64,000 nucleotides of DNA from NCBI GenBank assembly GCA_050084985.1, contig JBITNC010000001.1, positions 122,388,001-122,452,000 on the forward strand. The letters run 5' to 3'. Both the position numbers and the translations under genes were made by a program. How positions within the stretch are numbered: the stretch's first letter is position 1; every line of letters starts with the position of its first letter. Under the pieces are notes generated by a model. The model was given only the letters and a program-made list of their open reading frames with translations. It ran no database searches and was not told where the DNA came from. Positions 1 through 10,736 of the stretch are shown piece by piece. Source of the DNA: Nageia nagi. Taxonomy: Eukaryota > Pinophyta.

Positions 1-367
1 ACAGGAAAAATAAATAAAAATGCTGAATCATCAATCATTCCATATTCAGATATACCATCGATAAATATGATTACAATAAAAGAGAATGATATTGAAGATC
101 AAAATAATGAACAAATAGATGAAATTAACGAAAATCAAAATTTAATCAAAATAATTGCCAATACTTCTATAGATGAAGTAATTGCTAATTTCTCTCTTAT
201 ATCATCTAATCCTTCGGTACATGAATTCAAAAATGTAGATCACATATTTGGTTCCTATGAAAATCAAGTATGTACAAATGAACAAACTTAAGAATACGAT
301 GAAGAATATAGTGTTAATGACAATGGTTTGATACCAGTACCGAATCAATTAGTAAGAAGGGTCGCAT
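1..367 (+). pseudogene. E1 pol, protease-RT linker
   Basis: This is acidic, Asn-rich sequence, open at 67-291, directly upstream of the RT. Tat-lineage polyproteins have a poorly conserved linker of this kind between protease and RT. There is no recognisable motif, so the call rests on position and on the reading frame that resumes at 368. The protease itself would lie left of the window. Confidence 0.5.
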
Positions 368-1300
368 ATGCTTACTGAAAAAGTCTTAGAAATAAATATT
401 AGTAATGATCCTCAAAATCCTAAAATTATTCAATTAGGAGAAAACCTCACGGAAAATGAACAAGAAGAAATTATAACCTTATTAAAAGAATAAGAAAAGG
501 TATTCACATGGTCATATGTAGACATGCCTGGAATAGATCCTAAATTAGTAGTACATAATTTAGCATTAAAGTCTGATGCTAAAATTGTTAAACAAAAATT
601 ACGTAAAATGCATCCTACTATAGCATTAATGGTAAAAGAAGAACTCCAAAAATTATTAGAAGCTAAATTTATACAACCTATAGATTATTTAGATTGGATA
701 TGTAATATGGTACCTGTAAAAAAACCAAGTGAAAAAATAAGAATATGCACAGATTTTTGTGATCTTAACAAAGCTTGTCCTAAGATGATTTCCCTCTACC
801 TAGCATTGATAGTTTGGTAGACTTGATAGCAAGACATGATATGTTATCATTAATGGATGGGTTTTTTGGTTATAATCAAATAAAAATAGCTACTGAAGAT
901 CAACATAAAACAATTTTATAACTCCTTGGGGTACCTTTTGTTATAAAGTTATGCCTTTTGGATTAAAAAATGCTAGGGCAACTTATCAAAGGGCTATGAC
1001 TTATATATTCCATGATTATATGCATGACATAGTAGAAGATTATGTCGATGATTTGTTGGTTAGATCTAAATATCGAGTAGATCATGGAAAAGACCTAATT
1101 AAAGTCTTAGATAGATTACTAGAACATAAAGTAAGATTAAATCCAAAAAAATGTGTTTTTGGTGTAACTTCAGAAAAATTATTAGGATTTATTGTGTCCC
1201 TGATGAGGAATTGAAATAGATCCTAGTAAAGTGAAGGCAGTAGTAGACATGCCACCTCCTACAAATCTAAAACAATTACAAAGTTTATAGGGCAAGTTAC
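368..1300 (+). pseudogene. E1 reverse transcriptase domain (Ty3/gypsy)
   Basis: The RT copies element RNA into DNA. The frame runs from 368 with one internal TAA at 490-492, where the family expects Gln before VFTWSY. It continues through DMPGIDPKLVVH and KMHP to about 785, breaks there, and resumes with LMDGFFGYNQIKIA, a TAA inside ITPWGTF, and MPFGLKNARATYQRAM. The catalytic YVDD is present at 1041-1052. The palm and thumb follow, up to LNPKKCVFGVTSEKLLGF. At least three frameshifts or stops break the domain. The motif order is standard for Ty3/gypsy, so identity is certain although the gene is not functional. Confidence 0.93.
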
Positions 1301-1905
1301 AAGCCATTAGAAGGTTTATAGCTCAACTTTCTAATAAATGTAAGCATTTACAAAATTATTAAAAAAGGGAATCAAATATCATTGGGGCAAAGAGAAACAA
1401 GATGCATTCGATGAAATTAAAAGATATTTATTATCTCCTCCTGTCTTAAGTCCACTAAGAAAAGATGTACCCTTTTTGTTATATATCTCTGCTACTAAAA
1501 TACTTTAGGAACAATGCTTGCTCAAAAGAATGAACACAATAAAGAACAAGCTATATATTATCTGAGTAGAACCCTTGTGAGCTATGAGATTAAGTACATA
1601 TATTTGGAAAAATTATGTCTTGTTGTCATTTTTTCTACTAAAAAACTTTGACATTATATGCTTAATCATACAACATATGTCATCTCTAAAGTGGATCCAT
1701 TGAAATATATGATGAATAAAACCTATCAAAATTCAAGAACTGCAAGTGGATAATGCACTTATCTGAATTTGATTTACATTTTATTGGACAAAAGTCAATA
1801 AAAGGACAAGTAATTATTGATTATCTGCTAATGCTCCATTTAAAGATAATAAACCCCTTGTCATTGAATTACCCAATGATGGGGTGTTTCAATTAGATGA
1901 AATTG
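1301..1905 (+). pseudogene. E1 Ty3-type RNase H domain
   Basis: This is the connection and RNase H region that follows RT in all Ty3/gypsy pol genes and removes RNA from the hybrid. Visible pieces in shifting frames are KYHWGKEKQDAFDEIKRYL, SPPVLSPLRKDVPF, EQAIYYLSRTLVSYEIKY, HYMLNHTTYVISKVDPLKY and an LHFIGQKSIKGQ-like end. Several one-base indels and in-frame stops separate them. Order and spacing match the family. Confidence 0.85.
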
Positions 1906-2330
1906 AAATACCTATAGAACCTGAAGACATTGGGATATGACAATACACTTTGATGGTTCTCGATGTGAACAAGGTGGTGGAGCAGTGTTGTATTTATAAC
2001 ACTGCAAAGGATCCCTATACCATATTCATTTAAATTAAAATTTCCTTGTACTAATAATAATGCAAATACAAAGCTTTGATATTAGCATTAAAAATTGCTG
2101 TTAAATTAAAACTTAAAAGAATTAAGATTATTGGATATTCTTTACTCATCGTAAATCAAGTGAAAGGAATCTATCAATGTAAGGAACCTTTACTTCAAAG
2201 GTATAAAGCGTTAGTTGAGGAATTATTAAATTTTTTTACCAATTTAGTATAGAAGTGGCACCTAGATCATCTAATAGATTTGCAGATGCTATGGCTTCTA
2301 TTGGATCTCTTATCCAGAAGATCCTAAAAA
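1906..2330 (+). pseudogene. E1 second (archaeal-type) RNase H, Tat lineage
   Basis: The domain starts at 1949 with FDGSRCEQGGGA, the first-Asp strand of an RNase H fold, 50-60 codons after the end of the Ty3-type RNase H. It continues with FPCTNNNA, a KIAVKLKLKRIKIIG-like strand and helix, VKGIYQCKEPLLQRYKALV, and ends with VAPRSSNRFADAMASIGS (family: PRSxNRFADALATLGS). Around 2060 the family motif NNAEYEAL is damaged by a small deletion, which removes the catalytic Glu. A second RNase H between the first one and integrase is the usual Tat arrangement. Compare E2, where it precedes RT. Confidence 0.85.
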
Positions 2331-2529
2331 TCTTCAATTCAAGTTGAAATAATTCAATTGTCTCAATCATCATTACAACAGAAGATGAAGAAAAAAGTGT
2401 ATTAAATATTGACGTAATTGATAAAGATAATTGGTACAAAGAATTGATAGATTTTTTAAAATTTGGAACTCTTCCTGCAAACCTTAATAAATCATTATGA
2501 TAAGCTTTTAAAATCAAAGCAACTAAATA

Positions 2530-3690
2530 TTATTTGATAGGGGATATCTTGCATCGATAAAATTTCAATGGTGTTTTACTCAGATGTCTTGAATGGAATG
2601 ATATTAAAAGGGCTATATCCTCGCCCATGATGGAACATGCAAGAAATTTTAATGGTGTTCGATTGTAAAATGATTAATATGAATGGGGTATTATTGGCCA
2701 ACTATGGAAAAGGATTGTTGTGAATATGTTAAAAAATATTTTAAATGTCAACAATATGCTCATTTATTTTCACAACCATCTCAAGAACTACATCCTATAT
2801 AATCACTTTGGCCATTCTCTAAATGGGCATTAGATTTAATAGGACAAATTACACCTACATCTACTGGTGGACACAAGTTCATCATTATAGCAACTGAATA
2901 TTTTACCAAATGGGTAGAGGCTATTCCCATGACTTGCACCACTAGTTCATGAATTGCTGAATTTATAGAAAATTATATTATATGTAGATTCGGCATACCA
3001 AACCAATTAATTACAGATAATGGAAAGAATTTTAAAAATGAGGATGTAAAACAAATATGTGATAAGTATAAAATACAAAGTTTTTTCCACTCCATATTAT
3101 CCACAAGGCAATGGACAGGCAAAGGCTACTAATAAAACTATTTGGAACATCTTAGCAAAAATAGTAAATGATTCTCATAGAGTATTGGCATATGCAAATA
3201 CCAAAATCCTTATGGGCTTATCGTACTAGTGTATGCACTCCTATTGGGGCAACACCATTCTCTTTAGTATATGGAACAGAAGCCATCCTGCCTATAGAAC
3301 TTGAGATACCATCCCTTAGAGTAAATCTAAGTGAGCAAAATTCTAATGAAGAAGCAAGATAGACTCGCTTAGATCAATTGTTACTTTTAGATGAAAAATG
3401 TATTAATGCTTTAGAGCATATGCATGTTTATTAGAAGAGGATAAAATGAGCTTTTGATAAAAGGGCTCTAATTCGTGAGTTCAAAATAGGTGATTTGGTT
3501 TTAAGAGAAAATCAACAAACTTCACAATAGAACGACAGCTTAGAGATAAGTTTGCTCCAAATTGGTTAGGACCATATATCATTAAAAACAATTTGGTAAA
3601 GGAACTTATCATTTATCATATTTAGAAGGAAATGAAGAGCGTGAACCTATAAATATCATGCATCTTTGACCCTTCTATACATAAAAAAAA
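2530..3690 (+). pseudogene. E1 integrase (Ty3/gypsy)
   Basis: Integrase inserts the DNA copy into the host chromosome. The zinc-binding N-terminus is visible (GVLLRCLEW, YYWPTMEKDCCEYVKK, FKCQQ), with one Cys of the KCHKC pair changed to Tyr. The core shows ALDLIGQI, GGHKFIIIATEYFTKWVEAI with a TGA shortly after, FGIPNQLITDNGKNF carrying the second Asp, and, after a one-base shift, PYYPQGNGQAKATNKTI. The catalytic Glu of GQAEATNK is Lys here (near 3122). The C-terminal part gives PKSLWAYRTSV, ATPFSLVYGTEA and a GPYIIK motif near 3570. The domain ends near 3680. Confidence 0.92.
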
Positions 3691-3839
3691 AGTGTACATT
3701 AGTTTTCTTTCATTTTATTTTATTGTTAAAATAATAAATAAATAAAAGTATTAATATTTGTCAAGTGTTAATGATTAAAATAGAAAAGATGAATCTACCA
3801 AAAGAATCTCTTTGAAGGTAACATAGTGCAACCATAAGT

Positions 3840-4830
3840 ATGATTTCCACCACCAAGGTATCCAGGTGATTTAGCATTAACATATTTAAAACATGGATTT
3901 AATTTTAATCTCTTAAATTATTTATGATTGACTATTGATGAATAATTTGAAAGAACATACCATATGTTTTGTGGTATAAATAATGGTTGGGAAGTCACTT
4001 TTTGTGGATATTAAGCTAGCATTATTTTAGATCCACAAATCTATTTCACCCATATGGAAAGAATATCACAAGAAATAAAGCTTTCTACCTACAATGGCCT
4101 TATGGAATACTAAGAATCATCATAAATTGCCAAATAACTGAGTATTCACTCCTTTTAGTTAGGCTAAAATACGTTAAAAATTAACCAAAAGCCTAGAATG
4201 GATGGATGAACTTTTACATTATTTACCTCATCAAAGGGTAATTTATGATTTTTCAAATACTTTTGTGGCTTTTCCTCCTAGAATGTTACAACAACAATAT
4301 AGGCAAACTCATAGATTTTCATGCATGCAAATGCGACATACAATTTGGAAACGAAGATTGGAGAAAAGGCAAGCTTGTTGTATTTCCGAACTTACAACGA
4401 TGAATCAAATAAGGGTTAGAAATGAGATTTTGAAAAACTATCAAAAGGACATAGATTACGAAATAATGGAAGTTATCTTCTGGGGTTGAAAGTAGGTATG
4501 AAAAGATCTCTTTATGAAAGTTATTTGTAATGTTCCTACTCCTTTGTATTCAAATATCTTTTCCATGCCTCTTGAAATATAACAAAAAATGGCCTTGACG
4601 TTCTATGATGTGCTTGAATCTTATGGTTGGGATGTCAAAGTAAATGGATATCAAGTTACTATTTGTATCAATGCATTTGAGTTATGGTGTTCTCCTAAAT
4701 CAGAATATGATTTAATGATATATTTCTATCTTCTGTGGCCTATAGAAAAGCCCAAAATAATAGTTGATTGTACTCACAACCTAACTTTAAAACAGCGAGA
4801 AAAATCATCTCTATCACACAAACTGTAACA
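3840..4830 (+). pseudogene. E1 sense extra ORF with a duplicated unknown domain
   Basis: No known family is recognised. Two segments about 640 bp apart look alike at protein level. The first (from about 3983) reads GWEVTFCGY, stop, ASI and later FYLQWPYGILRIIINC. The second (from about 4625, in an open frame 4589-4828) reads GWDVKVNGYQVTI and later FYLLWPIEKPKIIVDC. Both follow the pattern G-W-acid-V, three residues, G-Y-Q, then F-Y-L-x-W-P, about five residues, I-I-x-x-C. Between them is an open frame of 95 codons (4202-4489), rich in Arg, Gln and Met. Stops and at least one frameshift show decay. The position, after integrase and before the 3' LTR, fits an accessory ORF of a Tat element. 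Confidence 0.5.
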
Positions 4831-5497
4831 TTCAAACACTTAGATTATTATGTTCCAGAAATCTATCATAATAAGTGGTATTAGATTTTAGTTTTTTGTT
4901 TAGTTCAACACATTGTTCATTTAATTCTGATGCAATACAAACTCAATTTGAAGTGTCATGAATAGATTCCCTAGAAAAAATGATAAAATCCTAAAAAATT
5001 GAAAAACTATAAAACACATAAAAATTATAAAATTATAAAATCTACCTAGATGGAAACATCTAGAGGTCACTTGGCAATTGGGTGCCCTACCCTTGTATGA
5101 TGTAAATATATGTTGCATGTCATTGTAAAAGTGATTATCCAGTAAATGTGTAATGTGTGAAAAGGTCATCTTAGAATAATCTCCTTGTTATCACTACATT
5201 CACTTTGTCTTTTCTTCCATAAAGAAATGATATACCATAGATGATAGAAAAACATAAAGTTTGTATTTGAAGGAAAATCCATAAACTCCAAACCCTTACG
5301 ACATTAAAAAATTATAAGAGAATTTGAATGAAATCATTCTAAGAGATATTAAGAGTGAAAGTTATGCATCTATCCTATTATTCGCTTCATCTCGAACCCA
5401 AGAATCATTTGATAGTTAAAAAAAAAAGAGATGAAAAAAAAAGATGACAAAAAAAAATTGCTACATTATATCAATGATTCTTGGGTGATTACAATAT
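4831..5497 (+). other. E1 untranslated stretch, nothing recognised
   Basis: AT-rich sequence with A-runs near 5410-5455. A minus-strand open frame at 4921-5169 has biased, non-protein-like composition and is probably chance. I see no motif or repeat. Confidence 0.4.
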
Positions 5498-5601
5498 CCT
5501 CTACCGGGGCTATGGACGCCTGACTGGTAGTAGAGCAAGGTTGTAGCGAGATCGAGGGGTTAATCCTCATCGGGGCTATGGGCACCTATCTGGCAATGAG
5601 G
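5498..5601 (+). repeat. Two tandem stem-loops with the same loop sequence
   Basis: Two inverted-repeat units lie side by side in a short GC-richer patch. Unit 1 (5499-5535) has CTCTA/TAGAG arms, alternatively CTACC/GGTAG. Unit 2 (5565-5601) has CCTCAT/ATGAGG arms. Both loops contain CGGGGCTATGG followed by a CxCCT and CTGG stretch. The two arms differ in sequence but each still pairs, which hints at constraint on structure. Function unknown. Confidence 0.55.
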
Positions 5602-5963
5602 CATACCTTATGAGTGGCGATATGTCCATTTTGGTTAGCGACCTTCTTTCCTATGGACCTCTATACGTTTCATACGGATAGACTAGCTTATTAATATCTC
5701 TAGGATATTTCATCTCAAATGATCTAAGAAGGGAAATGAATCTCACTACACACACTGGAGTTTATAGATTTTTTATCAACATATAACGATATTGTTTGAT
5801 ATTATCTTAGGTTGTTAAATCTTGAGATAAAGAAAGATAAGGTAGATGTTATCATAACTTGGTTATTAATCCAAAATCACCTAATCTTTTGTCATAATTT
5901 GTATTTTGTTTGTGTTTAAAATCATTTGTGTCATTTCGTTAAACCCATTCCTTTTGAGAATAG

Positions 5964-6236
5964 CTATTACCTTTGAACATTATTAAAATTGCTTTTCTTT
6001 GGAAAGGATAAGAATGATTATTTATTGTTCCCCTGACCAAGATAAAGTTAATGTTCATATGCATCCATAAGTCACTAGTGTGTCATGCCAAGCCATTTTT
6101 ACTATTATCTATTACCTTTGAACATTATTAAAATTGCTTTTCTTTGGAAAGGATAAGAATGATTATTTATTGTTCCCCTAACCAAGATAAAGTTAATGTT
6201 CATATACATCCATAAGTCACTGGTTTGTCATGTCAA
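5964..6236 (+). repeat. 145-bp direct tandem duplication
   Basis: Copy 1 starts at 5964 and copy 2 at 6109, giving a period of 145 bp. About 127 bp of copy 2 match copy 1 with five differences, four of them transitions, before the copies diverge. This is far less divergence than the surrounding element shows. There is no coding frame. It lies in the 3' untranslated part of E1, between the sense ORF and the antisense PMD ORF. Confidence 0.85.
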
Positions 6237-6782
6237 GAAGTTTATTGTAAAATTGCCAAGTACGGAAGATGATGCATCTGATTTTGCAAAAATATAATAA
6301 AAATATGTCCTTAAATAACTTAAATTATTAAAATTATAAATTAGATTTATTGTTTATAACAACTATAATCATACTTATTATTAACTTAATTTTGAGATTA
6401 GTAACATCATCAAACTAATTTGTTGATATATGTTATATATTTTATCATTATACATCATACATTCTACAAGTATATCAATGCAACATACATTTTGAAAATT
6501 ACATCTATCATTAACATCTATTCATCATCAAGTAATTAAAAGACAATTATGATCTACATAACATCAAATCATACCTATTTTATCACAAATCTATATATAG
6601 AACAAAAGCTCATGCATCAAAAATTATACAAGTACCATAAATATCAAAGATCTATCTATCTATATATACATCATAATAGTCCATCAAAAGGTCATCATAA
6701 CATCATGAATCATACAATAAAACTACAAGGGTCCAATAACCTCATGAGCATATAAAAAATAGCATCATAAAAAAGGGTATCC
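6237..6782 (+). other. E1 AT-rich spacer, nothing recognised
   Basis: AT-rich sequence with many ATC/CAT-type triplets (6370-6770). A short plus-strand open frame at 6549-6755 is Tyr/His/Ile-rich and looks like translated low-complexity DNA. I see no motif. It lies just downstream of the stop codon of the antisense PMD ORF. Confidence 0.4.
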
Positions 6783-9164
6783 TTAAGGACTACCCCAACC
6801 ACTGCCTAGTCTGCTAGGACTACTCGGTCGCCTTTGCCATCTACTAGTCTCTCCGATACCATGACCTGGAGGAGTAGTGTCTACAGATCCTATAGGACTA
6901 CTTGGATGTTGAGCTCCTCGTAACTTGAATGAACCAATAGCACCTAAGGGAGATGCCCAGGGTGTACCACTCCTATTAGGAAAACCTCATGAACTCTGAG
7001 TCCTACCTGGAGATCCAACTATACCTTATGCACTGCTGCCTATCTGATATGCTGAGATATCTATAGGCATATAACTACCTGGAGGTATAGGATAGTGAGC
7101 CTCTAGAGTAAAAGCTAGAACACCTATCAGCCACACCTATACTATACCACTATAAAAATCTCATTGCTAACAAATGCCATGATGAAAAATTGAAGAACTA
7201 CTCCAGAAATAAATGTTGCTCCTAACTGATGAGCTTGAGCTCCTTGTAAAGAGGAATGAGCCTCATTTCTCTCCTATTTGTATCTATCTCACTCAGCCCT
7301 ATACATGTACATGCATGAGTGGGCCTGTGCCAACTAGTATCTTAGATCATAAATATCTCCTTGCAAAGTATCAATGCTAGGAACCTATGTAGTAGGAGCC
7401 TCCTCGACTCCGTGTGTAACCTCTAGGGTAGCTCCCTCCTCACCTACACCCGTAGCCTTCTCATTAGGAGCTAACTCCTTAGAAGCATCTACCATAACCT
7501 CCTCATCGATAGCCTCCTCTCCTACAGCCTCCACTCCTATAAGCTCCTTACCTACCTCTCCCCCTCCTACTATTGCACCCAACTCCTCAACAACTTTGAT
7601 GCACTGATGAATGTGTTGACCCTCCAATCCACCCTCTAGGTCATCATCTCCCTCCTCCCACTAGGCCCTGAATGCCTCAGACACCCCAATGTCATCCTCC
7701 CCGATATCATCCTCCAATTATCCCTCCTCTTGAGTAGGATCTGGGTCTGTATAAACCAATGGCTGTACACCATCTACTGAGATAGTGCCCTCACATTGAT
7801 ATGGCACTGATGGGGTAGGTACATCCTAAACTAGGCCGAACTGATGGTGCACTCTCTCAAAATGAAAATACTCCAAAAAATTAGCTTGATGACCACTTAA
7901 AACACATTAATGTCAAATACCAGTAAGCTCAGCTGTAAGCTCTCTCCAGATAGGATACAAGTGATAAGGTTTGAATCTCAACTAATTTGGAATTAAGTGA
8001 CTAAGCATGTGGTGATAATAGCTCACATCTCAATGAACTCCATCTGATGGGTGAATATAAAAATCATCATGCCATCAGACTATGCCAACCTCATAATCCA
8101 GCATCAGTAACCCTGGAGGATGAGCCATAGCTATATGCTCATAAGCCCATACCTGCAAGGTGATAGTAACTGATAAAGAGGCCCTATGCCCCTAAGAATA
8201 AAAGAATAGCTCCTTGTAAATCTGAGCTAACAATGTGGGTGCCCAAGCATACACTGTACCATGCCACATCATATTTTCAATAATAGGCAACAACGACCAT
8301 AGAAACCTCCCACTACTAGTATCAGGGAGAGCATAACACTATACCAAACCCATCAAGTAGGAAAAACCGATCATCCTCTATTGATCCTCCATCCAATACT
8401 GGTAATATCGAATGCCACTTGAAATAATCTTAGAAATAATAGTATTAACCTGAGCGGCCCCATACAAATAAGAAATAGTGGGTAAAGCTCCTATTCTATC
8501 CACCACAGGCAAAATCCTCTGTCCATGAATGGGGAGTCTATACAATCTATGTATATCCTCCACTGTGACAATCATCTCCCCTATCGAAAGATGAAAAGTA
8601 CATGTCATTACATCCATCTATCTAATAATGTAGCTAATAAAGGATACTCCCAATGAATGTGACCCATGTATGGACCCACTCCAAAACCAATGGACCTGAA
8701 AAAGGTATGATCGACTGGACCTAGAAGATCTATACCCTCCTGTAGAATCGAGGGATATCTACCTTGAGGCTCAAAGACATCTCAAACCTATATAATGTTA
8801 AAAAGGTTCAACTTAAAAAAAAATGGCATTTCATACTAAAACATCAATGTTTCTAATAGGTAAGATTCAGTCGCCAGCATTTGCATTCCAAACACTGACG
8901 ACTCTGTCATCCGTTCAGCCTAGGTCGACGATCGAGGCCGAATTATAAAAAATTTCACAAAAAATATAATAAAAGCATGATTTACAAAATTTATCAGATA
9001 GAAATAATCAAAATAACTTTTGAATGTCATTCATAGTTTCAATTTTGAAATTAAACGGTTAAATTACAAATTATAAACAAAAAATAGAAAAGAAAGTTAT
9101 TTCAAAACCCTACCTCTTCCTAGATAGCTCGAGAATGTCTAGTGGAGCATCTACGTGGAGGCAT
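6783..9164 (-). pseudogene. E1 antisense extra ORF: plant mobile domain (PMD) protein
   Basis: The PMD core is read from about 8770 down to 7950. Open frame 8617-8378 contains TFHLSIGEMIVTVEDIHRLY and RLPIHGQRI, the family's FHLPxGEMTVTLxDV and GLPIDG motifs. Further on come AWAPTLLAQIYKELF and LQVWAYEHIAMAHP, matching the SAVLAHLYREL and LLQLWAWEHI elements. A candidate start is ATG at 9164-9162 (MPPRRCSTRHSRAI), followed by a possible intron: donor GAG/GTAGGG at 9113 and acceptor ATATAG/G at 8788. After the PMD come an acidic, Glu/Gly/Val-rich tail (about 7627-7385) and a Ser/Gly/Pro-rich end stopping with TAA at 6785-6783. Several TAA, TAG and TGA codons break it. PMD proteins occur both as host genes (MAIN/MAIL) and inside plant transposons. 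The antisense location in a Tat element argues for the transposon type. Confidence 0.75.
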
Positions 9165-9294
9165 GGTGATTGTAACAAATATCAATGGTTGGAAATCAAT
9201 GAGATCACAATGAAAATTGGTTCTAGTTGATAATGAAAGTGACAGCTAAAAAGAAATGAATAAGAAAAAGTTAAAACTTTTTTTTTTTGAAACA

Positions 9295-9400
9295 CCCGAT
9301 GACTTGAAAATGGACGTCAATGACTGTAAGTTAACATCGACAACTTGAAGACAGATGCCGATGACTGTTACTAAACATCGATGATTGGAAGTAAAATGTT
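9295..9400 (+). repeat. Degenerate ~20-bp tandem repeat
   Basis: About five imperfect units share a core like CGATGACT followed by a G/T/A-rich spacer (CGATGACTTG, TCAATGACTG, TCGACAACTTG, CGATGACTG, CGATGATTGG). The motif family also appears loosely at 8855-8940 and at 10090-10180 in the LTR. It lies 500 bp upstream of the polypurine tract. Such 3'-UTR repeats are common in Tat elements. Confidence 0.5.
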
Positions 9401-9879
9401 GCATTTGGGAATAGCCATGAGAATATTAAAAAATTTCTCAAAATAACCTTGAATTGGTCAAGAAAATCAAAAAAGATAAAATGTGATGTATCATTGTTAT
9501 AGGAGATCATCTTGAAACCCCATTGTCGGGACAAAGGACAGCACCATCAAACTCATATACTAAAGAGGAATTATATGGTACATGTGCACTTAGACATGCA
9601 AAATGACATAATAGAAATGTCATGCAACTGTCACACAACCTCAACACATTTTCATACCAAAAATAGTCACTTCTGAAGTATATTCAAATTTGTTTTCAAA
9701 ACTACATCAAATGTAAAATGAAAACACATTTTATCATAATTTGATAAATCAAAATTTTGATTCATCTAAGAAATTAAGTCAAAACTTATATAATAAAAAA
9801 GCAAAAACAAATAATCAAGTGACAAAGCTTCTCATTCTATATTTTTAAAATTATCAACCGCATTTTCAGTTGATAATTC

Positions 9880-9893
9880 AAAAAGGGGCAAAA
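9880..9893 (+). promoter_or_regulatory. E1 polypurine tract
   Basis: AAAAAGGGGCAAAA lies directly before TGTAGACACC, the start of the LTR. This is the plus-strand primer site used in reverse transcription. The same pairing of purine tract and TRTAGACACC recurs at 46124-46147. Confidence 0.8.
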
Positions 9894-10736
9894 TGTAGAC
9901 ACCTAAAAATGTCCCTTTTTTAATAGTAAACATTGAAATAATTATAACTCTTTGTGACAATATAAAATAGGTTTAAAAAACCATATTATTGGATAGCTCC
10001 CATCGAGTACATGCAAAATGGGTGGTCACATGACTCTTTTTAGGTAAAATTGGCTATTTGGTGATCATTTTAATATTGTTACAAAAATTGAAAACCAGTC
10101 ACCAGCGACCCGAAATAGTCGTCAACATTTTGAGGTGATCATCGGTGTCCACCTAGTAATCACCGGTGACTCTATAACAGCTAAATAAGAAGCCAAAATA
10201 GTGAGAGAAGTTGAAACATTTCATTCTTCCAAGATGATGTGGATAGAGAGGGTCAATTACGACCTATGATGCTTTTCACTTCCCCTTACCAGCCTTGGAA
10301 CATCTCACCCAAATCTATAAATACAAGCCAATACAAAGCAATAAAGGGAGGATCTTGACCCATTTTTGAAGTAGGGTAATGCTACCAAAATCTTGTGAGC
10401 TAATACCTTCTATTATTTTATGCTAGTTTCAATTTAATACATGTCATACATAGATGCTTTGATGTTATTATCTTTTGCATGTGTGTAGGATTTATAGGTT
10501 GTCCATATCAAGGAGAGAAGCAAGCAAATCAAAAATAATGAAGATATAATACTCTCATTTTGGCAAATGGCATTTGTAAAAGTCCCTTCCAAGGGCAAAT
10601 TGTAGTTTGAGTTGAAAATCAATATCAATTTACAATTACAACATTTCTATCTATTTTACATAATTTGAGGTTCAGTGAAGATTTAAGAATAATTGTATTT
10701 CATGTTATTCTACATTCCAGCTCTATTTTCACTGCA
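9894..10736 (+). repeat. E1 3' LTR
   Basis: It begins TGTAGACACCTAAAAATG right after the polypurine tract. A TATA box (CTATAAATA) lies at 10314-10323 and an AATAAA signal near 10340, giving U3, R and U5 in order. The proposed end is CACTGCA at 10736, chosen because copia gag-like sequence follows. The 5' LTR is outside the window, so the right edge is inferred. Length would be about 840 bp. Confidence 0.65.

Larger units (their letters stand above)
1..10736 (+). mobile_element. E1: Tat-lineage Ty3/gypsy LTR retrotransposon (3' part)
   Basis: The window opens inside pol. Domains run RT, Ty3-type RNase H, a second (archaeal-type) RNase H, integrase, about 6 kb of extra sequence, a polypurine tract and a 3' LTR. 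A second RNase H is known for the plant Tat lineage of Ty3/gypsy, which fixes the class. Extra ORFs between pol and the 3' LTR, some antisense, are also known from this lineage. Here they are a sense ORF at 3840-4830 and an antisense PMD ORF at 6783-9164. The 5' LTR, gag and protease lie left of the window. All frames carry stops and frameshifts, so the copy is dead. The element seems to be inserted in the gag of a copia element that resumes at 10737. Confidence 0.85.

Noticed and set aside
7374-7607. Plus-strand Ser/Thr/Pro-rich open frame.
   Set aside because: It is the reverse-strand shadow of the acidic tail of the PMD ORF.
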